DNA from: Treponema sp. UBA4873
Lineage (GTDB): Bacteria > Spirochaetota > Spirochaetia > Treponematales > Treponemataceae
Direction of reading: 5' to 3'
DNA length: 44,341 nt
NCBI GenBank assembly: GCA_002399405.1
Contig: DHDP01000023.1
Span: forward strand, 1-44,341
The notes beneath the pieces are model-generated. The model did not search any database. It saw only the letters and a program-made list of their open reading frames with translations, and was not told where the DNA came from. Position 1 is the stretch's first letter. Every line of letters begins with the position of its first letter. Positions 1 to 7,881 of this stretch are shown here, piece by piece. Position numbers and translations under genes: made by a program.

Positions 1-194
1 CGTGGCACGAATCGGCCTTACGGGAGAAGAGCAGGGGAGCGCAATTCGTGCAGCACTGGGACGCGCCTCCTGCGCTTGCCGTATGTGTCAGAAAATTACA
101 CTGTGCATTTTCGGACGTGGCACGAATCGGCCTTACGGGAGAAGAGCAGGGGAGCGCAATTCGTGCAACACTGAGACGCGCCTCCTGCGCTTGC
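1..194. repeat. Tandem repeat, two copies, 115-bp period
   Basis: Positions 1-79 recur almost exactly at 116-194, with only a few substitutions near the copy ends. A 36-bp non-repeated spacer lies between them, so the period is 115 bp. Each copy carries an inverted pair, GCACGAAT and ATTCGTGC (5-12 with 44-51; 120-127 with 159-166), that could close a hairpin. The second copy stops six bases short of the stop codon of the minus-strand carboxyltransferase gene. The window edge cuts the array, so more copies may lie to the left. Short open frames crossing it look like by-products of the GC-rich repeat, and I do not call genes here. Confidence 0.8.
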
Positions 195-200
195 ACGTTG

Positions 201-1691
201 TTAGAGAGGAATATTACCGTGTTTCTTTAAAGGAGCGTCCATCGTGTGCTTTTCGGCCAGGAACTCGAGGCTGCGGGCAATGCGCTCTCGCGTCTGCGAC
301 GGATCGATCACTTCGCTTACGTAGCCGCGTTTTGCCGCAATCTTCGGCGTCATGATTTCGTTTTTATATTCTTCCGATTTTGCTGCAACTTCCGCGGCTT
401 TTGCCGGATCTTTCAGCTCTTTTCCGTAAAGAATTCCGATTGCGCCTTCCGCTCCCATGACTGCAATTTCCGATGCGGGCCATGCGTAGACGAAATCGGC
501 GCCGAGATGTTTGGAGCACATGGCGATGTATGCACCGCCGTATGCTTTGCGGATGATGACCGTTATTTTCGGCACTGACGCCTCGCTGTACGCGTAAATC
601 ACTTTCGCACCGTGGCGGATGATTCCCTTCTGTTCCTCCTGCGGTCCGGGAATGAAGCCCGGAACATCGACGAGTGTGAGCAGAGGAATATTGAACGCGT
701 CGCAGTAGCGTACGAAGCGCGCGATTTTGTCGCTTGCGTCGCAGTCGAGAACGCCGCCGAGTCCCGCCGGATTGTTGGCTATGATTCCGACCGAGCGTCC
801 TTCAACCTTTGCAAAACCGGTGACGCAGTTTACAGCGAACTCCGCCGACGTTTCGAAGAACGTATCGTCGTCGGTGACGCAGCTGATGACGTCGCGGATG
901 TCGTATCCCGCGCGTGAATTCTCCGGGAGAATCTCCGTGATTTGTTTCGCCTTTTTCTTTGTGTCGAATTTGTATTTTACATTCTGCGTAAGCTCATCGC
1001 CGTAGTAGTGCGGGATGTAGTCGAGAAGTGCGCGCACCTTGCGGTAGCAGTCGTTTTCGCTTTCGCAGCGGAAATGCGCGACGCCTGATTTGTGCGAGTG
1101 GATTGAAGCGCCGCCGAGGTCTTCCTCGGAAATATCCATGAACATGACAGATTTGACAACTTTCGGACCGGTGATGAACAGCTGACTGATTTTGTCGACC
1201 GCGAAAATAAAGTCGGTGATTCCCGGAGAGTAGACCGCACCGCCCGCGCACGGACCTGCGATAATGGAAATCTGCGGCACTGAACCCGACGCACGTACGT
1301 TCTGGTAGAACAGATCGCCGTATCCGCAGAGAGCGTCGACGCCTTCCTGAATGCGCGCTCCGCCTGAATCGTTTATACCGATGACAGGGCAGCGTGATTC
1401 GACTGCCTTGTCTATAAGCTCTGCGATCTTTTCACCGTGCATAAGTCCGAGCGAGCCGCCCTGAACGGTAAAATCCTGGGCATAGACCGCCACTTTGCGT
1501 CCGTTGATTTTCCCGAAACCTGTGATGACGCCGTCGTACGGCAGGTCCTTTTTCTCCATGCCGAAGCTTGTGCAGTTGTGGCGCACGCCCGAATAAATCT
1601 CCATGAACGAATCTTCATCGCAGAGCGCCTTTATGCGCTCTATCGCGTGCAGTTTGCCTTTTTCGTGCTGTTTTTCAATATTATATTCCAT
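201..1691 (-). CDS. Acyl-CoA carboxylase carboxyltransferase (beta) subunit
   Basis: A 496-residue carboxyltransferase of the propionyl-CoA carboxylase beta / methylmalonyl-CoA decarboxylase alpha family, close to the usual ~510 residues. These cytoplasmic enzymes move CO2 between biotin and an acyl-CoA. Visible motifs are DSGGARIQEGV (108-118), GPCAGGAVYSP (146-156), NNPAGLGGVLD (306-316), VDVPGFIPG (341-349), KAYGGAYIAM (382-391) and the family's C-terminal KKHGNIPL. In the substrate-determining AYGG-AY-x position, Ile389 replaces the Asp usual in propionyl-specific enzymes. By analogy with the Streptomyces AccB/PccB work this argues against a strict propionyl enzyme. No biotin carboxylase, biotin carrier or membrane decarboxylase subunit is encoded nearby, so its partners lie elsewhere. 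The ATG follows an AAGGGG ribosome site. It has its own promoter, although it lies behind the hflK operon in the same direction. Confidence 0.93.
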   Translation of the reverse strand: MEYNIEKQHEKGKLHAIERIKALCDEDSFMEIYSGVRHNCTSFGMEKKDLPYDGVITGFGKINGRKVAVYAQDFTVQGGSLGLMHGEKIAELIDKAVESRCPVIGINDSGGARIQEGVDALCGYGDLFYQNVRASGSVPQISIIAGPCAGGAVYSPGITDFIFAVDKISQLFITGPKVVKSVMFMDISEEDLGGASIHSHKSGVAHFRCESENDCYRKVRALLDYIPHYYGDELTQNVKYKFDTKKKAKQITEILPENSRAGYDIRDVISCVTDDDTFFETSAEFAVNCVTGFAKVEGRSVGIIANNPAGLGGVLDCDASDKIARFVRYCDAFNIPLLTLVDVPGFIPGPQEEQKGIIRHGAKVIYAYSEASVPKITVIIRKAYGGAYIAMCSKHLGADFVYAWPASEIAVMGAEGAIGILYGKELKDPAKAAEVAAKSEEYKNEIMTPKIAAKRGYVSEVIDPSQTRERIARSLEFLAEKHTMDAPLKKHGNIPL

Positions 1692-1721
1692 AAAAGTTCC
1701 CCTTTAGTCGTATTACGTCAG

Positions 1722-1750
1722 ATGATACTTGAACATGCACCGGTTGTCAA
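1722..1750 (-). promoter_or_regulatory. Sigma-70-type promoter of the carboxyltransferase gene
   Basis: Read on the minus strand, TTGACA (1745-1750) is followed after exactly 17 bp by TATCAT (1722-1727). This predicts a start near 1715 and a leader of about 25 nt containing the AAGGGG ribosome site. The perfect -35 and good -10 make this one of the best promoter matches in the window. Confidence 0.75.
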
Positions 1751-1772
1751 TATGACATTATTTGCTAAAGTG

Positions 1773-3482
1773 TCAGTATGGAAGCTGTTCCCTGAGAGCC
1801 TTTTGGCTGCTTATTTCCGATTCCATGACTGTCGCATCGGGGATCCATGGGTATTCTGCCTTGAGCTGCGAAACGGCCTGCAGCGGATCTCCGCCGTACT
1901 CACTGCATGCTGCGATAAAATCGGACTTGAACCGTCCGCTGTCGACAGGTATTTCCGAAACGTCCGACTTGATGTCGGTGATTATCCATCTGCTGCTTTT
2001 ATAGGTCAGCGTCACGCTGTCAGTATGGCGTTCTGCGTAAATGTCGTTGTTTTCGCCTTCCGTATGGATAATGTAGAAGTCCGCCGTATGAACAGCCTTA
2101 CAGCCGTTTGTGAGCGCCGTACTGCCTTCAACCGTGACGGGCGGCAGATTCATATTGCGCTTCGGCACGTCCACCTGCAGCGAACCGCTCTGTCCGTCGA
2201 GTACGAACGACGTGATTCCGAAGATGCTCCGTTTTTCAGGCGTAGCCTCCTGCGACTGGTAGTAGAGCCAGCTTTCCGGCGTTACCATGCTGTTCATATA
2301 CTCATACGCACTGCGCGTCTTGTTAATCACATAAATCTGGCTGACTGAATCGCTGTAGCGGTTTGCAGCCTTTCCCCGTGAAATGCAGCCGAGAAGCTCG
2401 ACGTCCTGCGTATGGATGGCCTGATAAAACGCTTCGACTGTCTGCGACGAGGTCAGGCCCTGCGATGTCGGCTTTGAACCGTTTTCACGGTGCTGCGCGA
2501 ACGCAATGCCCGTAACCACGATTCCCGCAATCACTGCACCTGTGATCAGCGCCGTATTCCGGCGGATTGTGCGCCGGGCGTTCACTTTCTGCTGTTTCGA
2601 CTTATAATACGCCGAAACTTTTGCATTGAATGCATCGGCCGGAAGCGCGCCGGGGTGTGCTGCTTCGTTGAGAACGCCTGCCGCACCTTCGAGTCCGAGC
2701 TCCGCATAAAGAGCCGCGAGCGGTAGTTCCGCCACGGGAAGTTCCTGCGGTGCCTTTTTCTGCTGGATGAGCGCCGGCAGCTCGAGCGCGCTGTCTACTG
2801 CGTCCGCAAGCGCTTTATGCATGCCGTTGACGGCGTGTTCGAGCCGCAGATAGTTCCGGTCGAGTTCGTCGGCGTTGCGCGCCGTCTCGTCGGTCGCCGC
2901 ATAGGGAAGGTGTCCGGTGAGCGCGCGGTATGCGATGACTGCGCGCGTAAAAGCCGCAGCCGCATCGTCGCGGGATGCGAGAGCCCTGCTGCGCCACACC
3001 CCCTGCAGCCGTGCGTACGTTTCCGCGCCGCTGCAGCCGCAGACCGCGTCGTACAATCCGGCCGGAAGGAACAGAATGCGCACCGTATCCGGCTCACAGT
3101 CCACGTAAATACCGCCTGCTCCCGTATTTCCGGTCCGTATATGTTCCTTTGCCGCCTGACTGAGCGCCGCACACACTGCAAACGACGCACGCGCGGCATC
3201 ATACCTGAGTGTGCTGTCCGCGCCGCGTGCCGCGGCCTCATCAAAAATATCCGCAAGCGGTACGCCGCTGAAGCCGCTGCCGCAGAAATAAACGTGCGCG
3301 TCGTCGCCGCTGCCGAGTGTCTTTATTTCGTCGAAACGCCAGGTGCGGAACGTAAACTCCGTTCCGGCCGTAAGCGTTCCGTCCGCTTCAGCAATAAAGC
3401 CCTCGTTCGTAAGCATCGCAGAAAAATCAGTCTTTCCGAAAGCGTATTCGTTCAGACCCGAATCAAGTTTTATTTCTTCCAT
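1773..3482 (-). CDS. Membrane protein with degenerate kinase-like N-terminal region
   Basis: A 569-residue protein of unknown function, third gene of the hflK-hflC transcription unit (18 bp after hflC; AAAGG ribosome site). Residues 1-300 are cytoplasmic-looking. The stretch AVIAYRALTGHLPYA (181-195) resembles the end of a Ser/Thr kinase C-lobe (the LGVILYELLTGxxPF region), but no glycine loop, VAIK lysine, HRD or DFG motif is visible, so any kinase fold would be inactive. One membrane segment lies at about 311-329, preceded by the basic run ARRTIRR. The C-terminal ~230 residues begin TSSQTVEAFYQAIHTQD, which looks like an NTF2/SnoaL-type extracytoplasmic domain, and have no visible catalytic signature. 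Position suggests a role linked to the HflKC membrane complex. The kinase-like reading is inference from one motif. Confidence 0.8.
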   Translation of the reverse strand: MEEIKLDSGLNEYAFGKTDFSAMLTNEGFIAEADGTLTAGTEFTFRTWRFDEIKTLGSGDDAHVYFCGSGFSGVPLADIFDEAAARGADSTLRYDAARASFAVCAALSQAAKEHIRTGNTGAGGIYVDCEPDTVRILFLPAGLYDAVCGCSGAETYARLQGVWRSRALASRDDAAAAFTRAVIAYRALTGHLPYAATDETARNADELDRNYLRLEHAVNGMHKALADAVDSALELPALIQQKKAPQELPVAELPLAALYAELGLEGAAGVLNEAAHPGALPADAFNAKVSAYYKSKQQKVNARRTIRRNTALITGAVIAGIVVTGIAFAQHRENGSKPTSQGLTSSQTVEAFYQAIHTQDVELLGCISRGKAANRYSDSVSQIYVINKTRSAYEYMNSMVTPESWLYYQSQEATPEKRSIFGITSFVLDGQSGSLQVDVPKRNMNLPPVTVEGSTALTNGCKAVHTADFYIIHTEGENNDIYAERHTDSVTLTYKSSRWIITDIKSDVSEIPVDSGRFKSDFIAACSEYGGDPLQAVSQLKAEYPWIPDATVMESEISSQKALREQLPY

Positions 3483-3499
3483 AAATTATCGGCCTTTGC

Positions 3500-4489
3500 T
3501 CAGCGTCTGCCGTCGGCGGAGTATAAATATTTGAAATAGTCCATGTTCGTGCTGTACGTCGCGTCGTAATCCTTGAGCGTGCTCTTGTACGATTCCATGC
3601 TTTTCCAGAATGTGTAGAATTCCGTATCCTTGTTGTATGCGTCCGCGTAGATGCGGGCAGCCTGCGCGTCGGCGTCTCCCTTTATCTCCTCTGATTTGCG
3701 GTATGCCTCCGAGCTGATTGTGCGCTTCTCGTTGTCGAGCTTGCCCATCCACTCCGCTTTTTTTCCTTCGCCGAGCGAACGGTATGCCTGCGCCACCTGA
3801 TTCCGTTCCTTTATCATGCGGTTGTAGACGCTCTGCGTCAGCTCGTCGGAATATTTTATCTGGCGCGGCACAATGTCGATTACCTCAAGTCCGTATTCGG
3901 GAACAAGTTTGTTTGCGTCCGTAGTCATTTCTCTGCAGAGTTCGTTCCTTCCCCTCGTAACCGACTCGTTCACGTTGTTCACGTTGACGAGGGATTCGAT
4001 TTCCTTCGTTTCGTCGTCCTCCGATTCGGCGGAAACAGCAGCGCGCTCGTTTATGATGTTCGAACTGCGCACAATCTCGCTGAGCCTGTTCGCGGTGATG
4101 ACCGTGCGGGTGGAGGAGTCGATGATGTCGCTGAGCCTGTTGTATGCGGCGTCGAGTGTCTTAAAGCTCTTGTAGAACTGCACCGGATCGGTAATGCGCC
4201 AGCGGCTCGTCGTGTCGACGACGATGAACTGATTTTCCTTCGTCGGAATACGCTGCGAATCGCCGTCGATGGAAAGTATGAGCTTCGGATACGTCGTTAC
4301 CTGGTCTATAAACGGAATCTTGAAATAAAGACCGGCCTGCGTGTGAGTGCCGGTAATGCTTCCGAATCGCGTTATCACGGACTGATATCCTTCCTTTATG
4401 GTATAAAACGGTCCCGACGCAAAGAATACGATGAGAAGAACAACGATTACCGAAAGTGAAAGATAGAATTTTTTTACAGATTTGTTCAT
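3500..4489 (-). CDS. hflC: HflC-like SPFH membrane protein
   Basis: 329 residues, with an N-terminal membrane anchor (about 9-25) followed by an SPFH/prohibitin domain starting at FYTIKEGYQSVITRFG. A long charged helical region follows, with the family's RRTISSEAYRKSEEIKGDADAQ-like segment (alanine- and charge-rich, ending in AARIYADAYNKD). HflC pairs with HflK to form a large cage on the membrane that modulates the FtsH protease. The start overlaps the hflK stop by 4 bp, so the two are translationally coupled. An acidic insertion around residues 155-170 (SAESEDDETKEIES) is longer than I would expect for the family. Confidence 0.93.
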   Translation of the reverse strand: MNKSVKKFYLSLSVIVVLLIVFFASGPFYTIKEGYQSVITRFGSITGTHTQAGLYFKIPFIDQVTTYPKLILSIDGDSQRIPTKENQFIVVDTTSRWRITDPVQFYKSFKTLDAAYNRLSDIIDSSTRTVITANRLSEIVRSSNIINERAAVSAESEDDETKEIESLVNVNNVNESVTRGRNELCREMTTDANKLVPEYGLEVIDIVPRQIKYSDELTQSVYNRMIKERNQVAQAYRSLGEGKKAEWMGKLDNEKRTISSEAYRKSEEIKGDADAQAARIYADAYNKDTEFYTFWKSMESYKSTLKDYDATYSTNMDYFKYLYSADGRR

Positions 4490-5478
4490 TGCGCTGCTCC
4501 TTTTTCCGAAGATACCGGATTGCTTCCCGAAAGCGGTTTTACCGGCAGAATGTTTGTAAGTTTTCCGTCTATGAGCGTCGGCTTTTTATCGGAACCGAAC
4601 AGTTCGCCCATCGTCTCAAGGTAGAGACGTTCGCGGGTTACGCGCGGTGAACGGCGGTATTCGTCGTAAACCGCGTTGAAGCGCGCGACGTCTCCTTTCG
4701 CTTTGTTTACGCGCTCGGCTGCATATCCCTGCGCCATCTGAATCTGCTGGTCCGCTTCTCCCTGCGCTTTCGGTATTTCGGAATTGTATGATTCTTTTCC
4801 TTCGTTGATGAAGCGGTTCATATCCTGAATCGCCTTGTTTACGTCCTCGAACGCATCCTGTACGCCCTGCGGAGGTACGATGTTCTGCAGTTTTACGGCG
4901 ATGACGCTTATGCCGAGACCGAGCTGTTTGAAGTTTTCGTTCATCATTTCCTGCGACTTCATTTCAATGCTGCTTCGTTCCGGCCCCATAACGTCGAGGA
5001 TTGCCCTGTCTCCGACGAGCGTATTGATTGCGGATCGCGATATGTCGCGGATAGTCTGCGTCCGCTCCTGCACGTTGAACAGCCACGCTTTCGGATCGAC
5101 GATCCTGTACTGAATAATCCATTCGACGTTCACAATGTTCAGATCGCCGGTAAGCATTGTCGACTCGTCCTCGATGTTGTTGCGGTATTCGTTGCTGCGT
5201 CCCGCTTTTACCGTCGTAAAACCGAACTGCTCAGTCTGGACGACCTTGACCGGAATGTTGTAGTTCTTGTCTATCCCGAACGGCAGTTTCAGGTGAAGTC
5301 CCGGACCGACAGTAGCGTTGTATCTGCCGAATCTTGTGATGATTGCCTGTTCCGTCTCGTCGACAGAATAGAAATTGCTTTCGACCGCTACGATTGCCAC
5401 TATGATGACTATAAGCCAGATGATGGCGGACGGTCTGGAAAAGAATCGTTTGATACTTTCCTTGTTGACTTTTCCCAT
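4486..5478 (-). CDS. hflK: HflK-like SPFH membrane protein
   Basis: 330 residues. One membrane segment (about 18-32) is followed by SVDETEQAIITRFGRY, the classic HflK entry into the SPFH domain. Further on are VPPQGVQDAFEDVNKA and the helical repeat region QGEADQQIQMAQGYAAERVN. Unlike proteobacterial HflK there is no long Gly/Pro-rich N-terminal tail, and the protein is shorter than the ~420-residue E. coli form. It is the first gene of the hflK-hflC-569-residue-protein unit, with a GGGGGC-type ribosome site just upstream of ATG. Expected role: partner of HflC in the membrane cage that restrains FtsH. Confidence 0.93.
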   Translation of the reverse strand: MGKVNKESIKRFFSRPSAIIWLIVIIVAIVAVESNFYSVDETEQAIITRFGRYNATVGPGLHLKLPFGIDKNYNIPVKVVQTEQFGFTTVKAGRSNEYRNNIEDESTMLTGDLNIVNVEWIIQYRIVDPKAWLFNVQERTQTIRDISRSAINTLVGDRAILDVMGPERSSIEMKSQEMMNENFKQLGLGISVIAVKLQNIVPPQGVQDAFEDVNKAIQDMNRFINEGKESYNSEIPKAQGEADQQIQMAQGYAAERVNKAKGDVARFNAVYDEYRRSPRVTRERLYLETMGELFGSDKKPTLIDGKLTNILPVKPLSGSNPVSSEKGAAQ

Positions 5479-5580
5479 TTAAAATGCCCCCGAAGATAAG
5501 ATGATAGTTTAAAAATATATGCAATATGATAAAAAAACAAGCTAAAATTCCGGAAGAGGGTATAATAATATAGTAGTGAA

Positions 5581-5994
5581 TTAATATGAAATGCTGCCGC
5601 GGCCCTTCTTTATATCAGACCGCAGTTTTTTGATTTTGAGCCGCCGTTCGCGTGAAGCTTTCGACGGTTTTGTCGCCCGCCGCTTTTTTGCGGTGCGCGC
5701 AGCTCCCGCAATCTTTGCCTCGAGCCGGATAAGCGCCGTTTCCCTGTTTCTTCCCTGAAAACGTTCGTCCTGTACGTCGACGCACAGCTGTCCGTCGTTG
5801 TTTATGCTGTTTGCAAGCCGCTGTTTCACAAGCGCCTTTTCCGTATCGTTCAGACCGTCGATTTCTTCTATATTAATGCACGCGTGAACCTTCGTGTTTA
5901 CCTTGTTTACGTTCTGCCCGCCCGCGCCTCCCGAACGCGAAAACGTCATGACGGTATGAGAAACAATGCTTTCGTGCAGTTCATTTCTGTTCAT
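5581..5994 (-). CDS. arfB: ArfB/YaeJ-like peptidyl-tRNA hydrolase (GGQ protein)
   Basis: 137 residues from the chosen ATG. It has the release-factor-type motif GGAGGQNVNKVNTKVH, whose GGQ hydrolyses peptidyl-tRNA, and a basic C-terminal tail (TAKKRRATKPSKASRERR...KKGRG) typical of ArfB, which enters the mRNA channel of stalled ribosomes. There is no codon-recognition domain, so it is a rescue factor and not RF1 or RF2. An upstream in-frame ATG at 6042 would add 16 hydrophobic residues not seen in the family (ArfB has about 20 residues before GGQ), so 5994 is preferred. A TACTAT box at 6001-6006 ends six bases before this ATG and no Shine-Dalgarno sequence is visible, so translation may be leaderless. 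Confidence 0.9.
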   Translation of the reverse strand: MNRNELHESIVSHTVMTFSRSGGAGGQNVNKVNTKVHACINIEEIDGLNDTEKALVKQRLANSINNDGQLCVDVQDERFQGRNRETALIRLEAKIAGAARTAKKRRATKPSKASRERRLKIKKLRSDIKKGRGSISY

Positions 5995-6113
5995 ACATAT
6001 ATAGTAGCTTACCGGAAAGGAAAAGTACACTGAAAACGGCATGGTGACCTGAGAGTTGTATATAACATTTTTTTTATGGAATTTCCCCTGTTTTTTATAG
6101 TATATTTTAGGAT

Positions 6114-7880
6114 ATGTCTACAGTAAAAACTCTTACGGCGGGAATGGAAAAGAAGTACGTTATGTACACCTGCCTCTCTCCGCTCACGATGGTCGGGGAA
6201 GTCGTCATGGAAACGATTATTCCGTATATCATGGCCATGATAATAGACGTGGGCATTACAAACAGGGATATCAATTATGTTCTGAAAACGGGTCTCATCA
6301 TGATCGGCTGTGCGTGTCTTTCGCTTGTATGCGGCGTCGCAGGCGGACGGTTTGCCGCCGTCGCTTCACAGGGGTTCTCCCACAATCTGCGGCGGAATCT
6401 CTTTGCGAAAGTGCAGAGCTTCTCGTTCGGCAACGTCGACAAGTTCAGTTCGGCTTCGCTTGTGACCCGCCTTACGACCGACGTGACGAATACGCAGAAC
6501 GTTTACCAGATGCTTATCAGAATGTCAGCCCGCGCGCCGTTCATGCTGATTGCCGGTACCGTTATGGCGTGCATGATAAACATGCAGCTCGCGTCGCTGT
6601 TTCTTATTGCAATTCCGATTCTCGTCGTTGCAATCGGGATTATCGGTTCAGGAGCGTATCCGCGATTCCGCGTCATGCTCGGCAAATACGATAAAATGAA
6701 CAACACGGTTCAGGAAAACCTCATCGCAATCCGCGTCGTAAAAGCGTTCGTACGTGCAGGCTGGGAAGACGAAAAATTCAGCAAAGCCGCGGACGATGTC
6801 CGCGCCGCGCAGGTACGCGCCGAAAAAGTTATTGTGCTCCTTATGCCGATTATGCAGATTGTCGTTTATGTTACGATGATTGCGGCTCTCTGGATGGGCG
6901 GCAAAAAAATCATCGTCGGCGATATGAAGGCCGGCGAACTTATCAGCTTCCTCACGTACATCACGCAGATTCTCATGTCGCTCATGATGCTCGGCATGAT
7001 TTTCGTCATGCTCGTTCTTTCACGCGCGTCGGTTCAGCGCATCACCGAAGTGCTCGACGAGACAAGCGGGATTACGTCTCCCGCAGACGGGCTCACGGAA
7101 GTTGCGGACGGTTCGATTGATTTCGACCACGTGTCGTTCAGCTACGCGAAGAAGGCCGAAAACTGCGTTTTAAACGACATAGACGTGCATATCAAAAGCG
7201 GTCAGGTAGTCGGCATTATCGGCGGGACAGGTTCGTCAAAGACGACGCTTGTGTCGCTCATTCCGCGCTTATACGACACGCTGTCCGGCACGGTGAGCGT
7301 CGGCGGCAGGAACGTAAAGGACTATAACCTGGAACCGCTGCGCGACAGCGTCGCCATGGTGCTGCAGAAGAACGTCCTGTTCAGCGGCACAATCAGGGAT
7401 AATCTCAGATGGGGCAACAAAGACGCGACGGACGAACAGATCGCCGCCGCATGCAGAGCCGCCGACGCGGACAGCTTCATCACGTCGTTCCCGAAAGGAT
7501 ACGACACGGAGCTCGGGCAGGGCGGCGTGAACGTTTCCGGCGGTCAGAAACAGCGCCTGTGCATTGCGCGCGCGCTGCTTAAAAATCCGAAGATACTGAT
7601 TCTCGACGACAGCACAAGCGCCGTCGACACAGCGACCGAGGCGCGTATCCGCGCGGCGCTCAAAAGCGCGCATCCCGAGACGACAAAAATAATAATCGCG
7701 CAGCGCATTTCGTCGGTCAGGGACGCCGACGTCATATACGTGCTCGACGACGGAAAAATCAGCGGACACGGAACTCACGAAGAACTCCTTGCGGACAACA
7801 AAATCTACAAAGAAGTGTACGAGTCGCAGCAGACAGGCGGCGATGCCGACATAGGCTCTGCCGCCGAAGGAGGTAACTGA
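6114..7880 (+). CDS. Heterodimeric ABC exporter, degenerate-site subunit
   Basis: 588 residues: a six-helix exporter membrane domain (about 1-320) fused to an ATP-binding domain. Walker A is GGTGSSKTT (370-378), the signature is NVSGGQ (473-478), and Walker B ends LDD with Asp499 in the place of the catalytic Glu. The switch-loop His is replaced by Gln530 (IIAQRISSV). These changes are known from the non-hydrolysing site of heterodimeric exporters (TM287/288, BmrCD, LmrCD types). The partner gene starts one base after its stop and is intact at these positions, so the two almost certainly form one transporter. The substrate (drug, lipid or peptide) cannot be read from sequence. TATATT/TATAGT boxes lie 7-18 bases before the ATG. 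Confidence 0.93.
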   Translation: MSTVKTLTAGMEKKYVMYTCLSPLTMVGEVVMETIIPYIMAMIIDVGITNRDINYVLKTGLIMIGCACLSLVCGVAGGRFAAVASQGFSHNLRRNLFAKVQSFSFGNVDKFSSASLVTRLTTDVTNTQNVYQMLIRMSARAPFMLIAGTVMACMINMQLASLFLIAIPILVVAIGIIGSGAYPRFRVMLGKYDKMNNTVQENLIAIRVVKAFVRAGWEDEKFSKAADDVRAAQVRAEKVIVLLMPIMQIVVYVTMIAALWMGGKKIIVGDMKAGELISFLTYITQILMSLMMLGMIFVMLVLSRASVQRITEVLDETSGITSPADGLTEVADGSIDFDHVSFSYAKKAENCVLNDIDVHIKSGQVVGIIGGTGSSKTTLVSLIPRLYDTLSGTVSVGGRNVKDYNLEPLRDSVAMVLQKNVLFSGTIRDNLRWGNKDATDEQIAAACRAADADSFITSFPKGYDTELGQGGVNVSGGQKQRLCIARALLKNPKILILDDSTSAVDTATEARIRAALKSAHPETTKIIIAQRISSVRDADVIYVLDDGKISGHGTHEELLADNKIYKEVYESQQTGGDADIGSAAEGGN

Positions 7881-7881
7881 T

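Noticed and set aside
2..355. Open frames crossing the tandem repeat at the left edge
   Set aside because: They are made of repeat sequence and the antisense of the carboxyltransferase gene, with no start signal.
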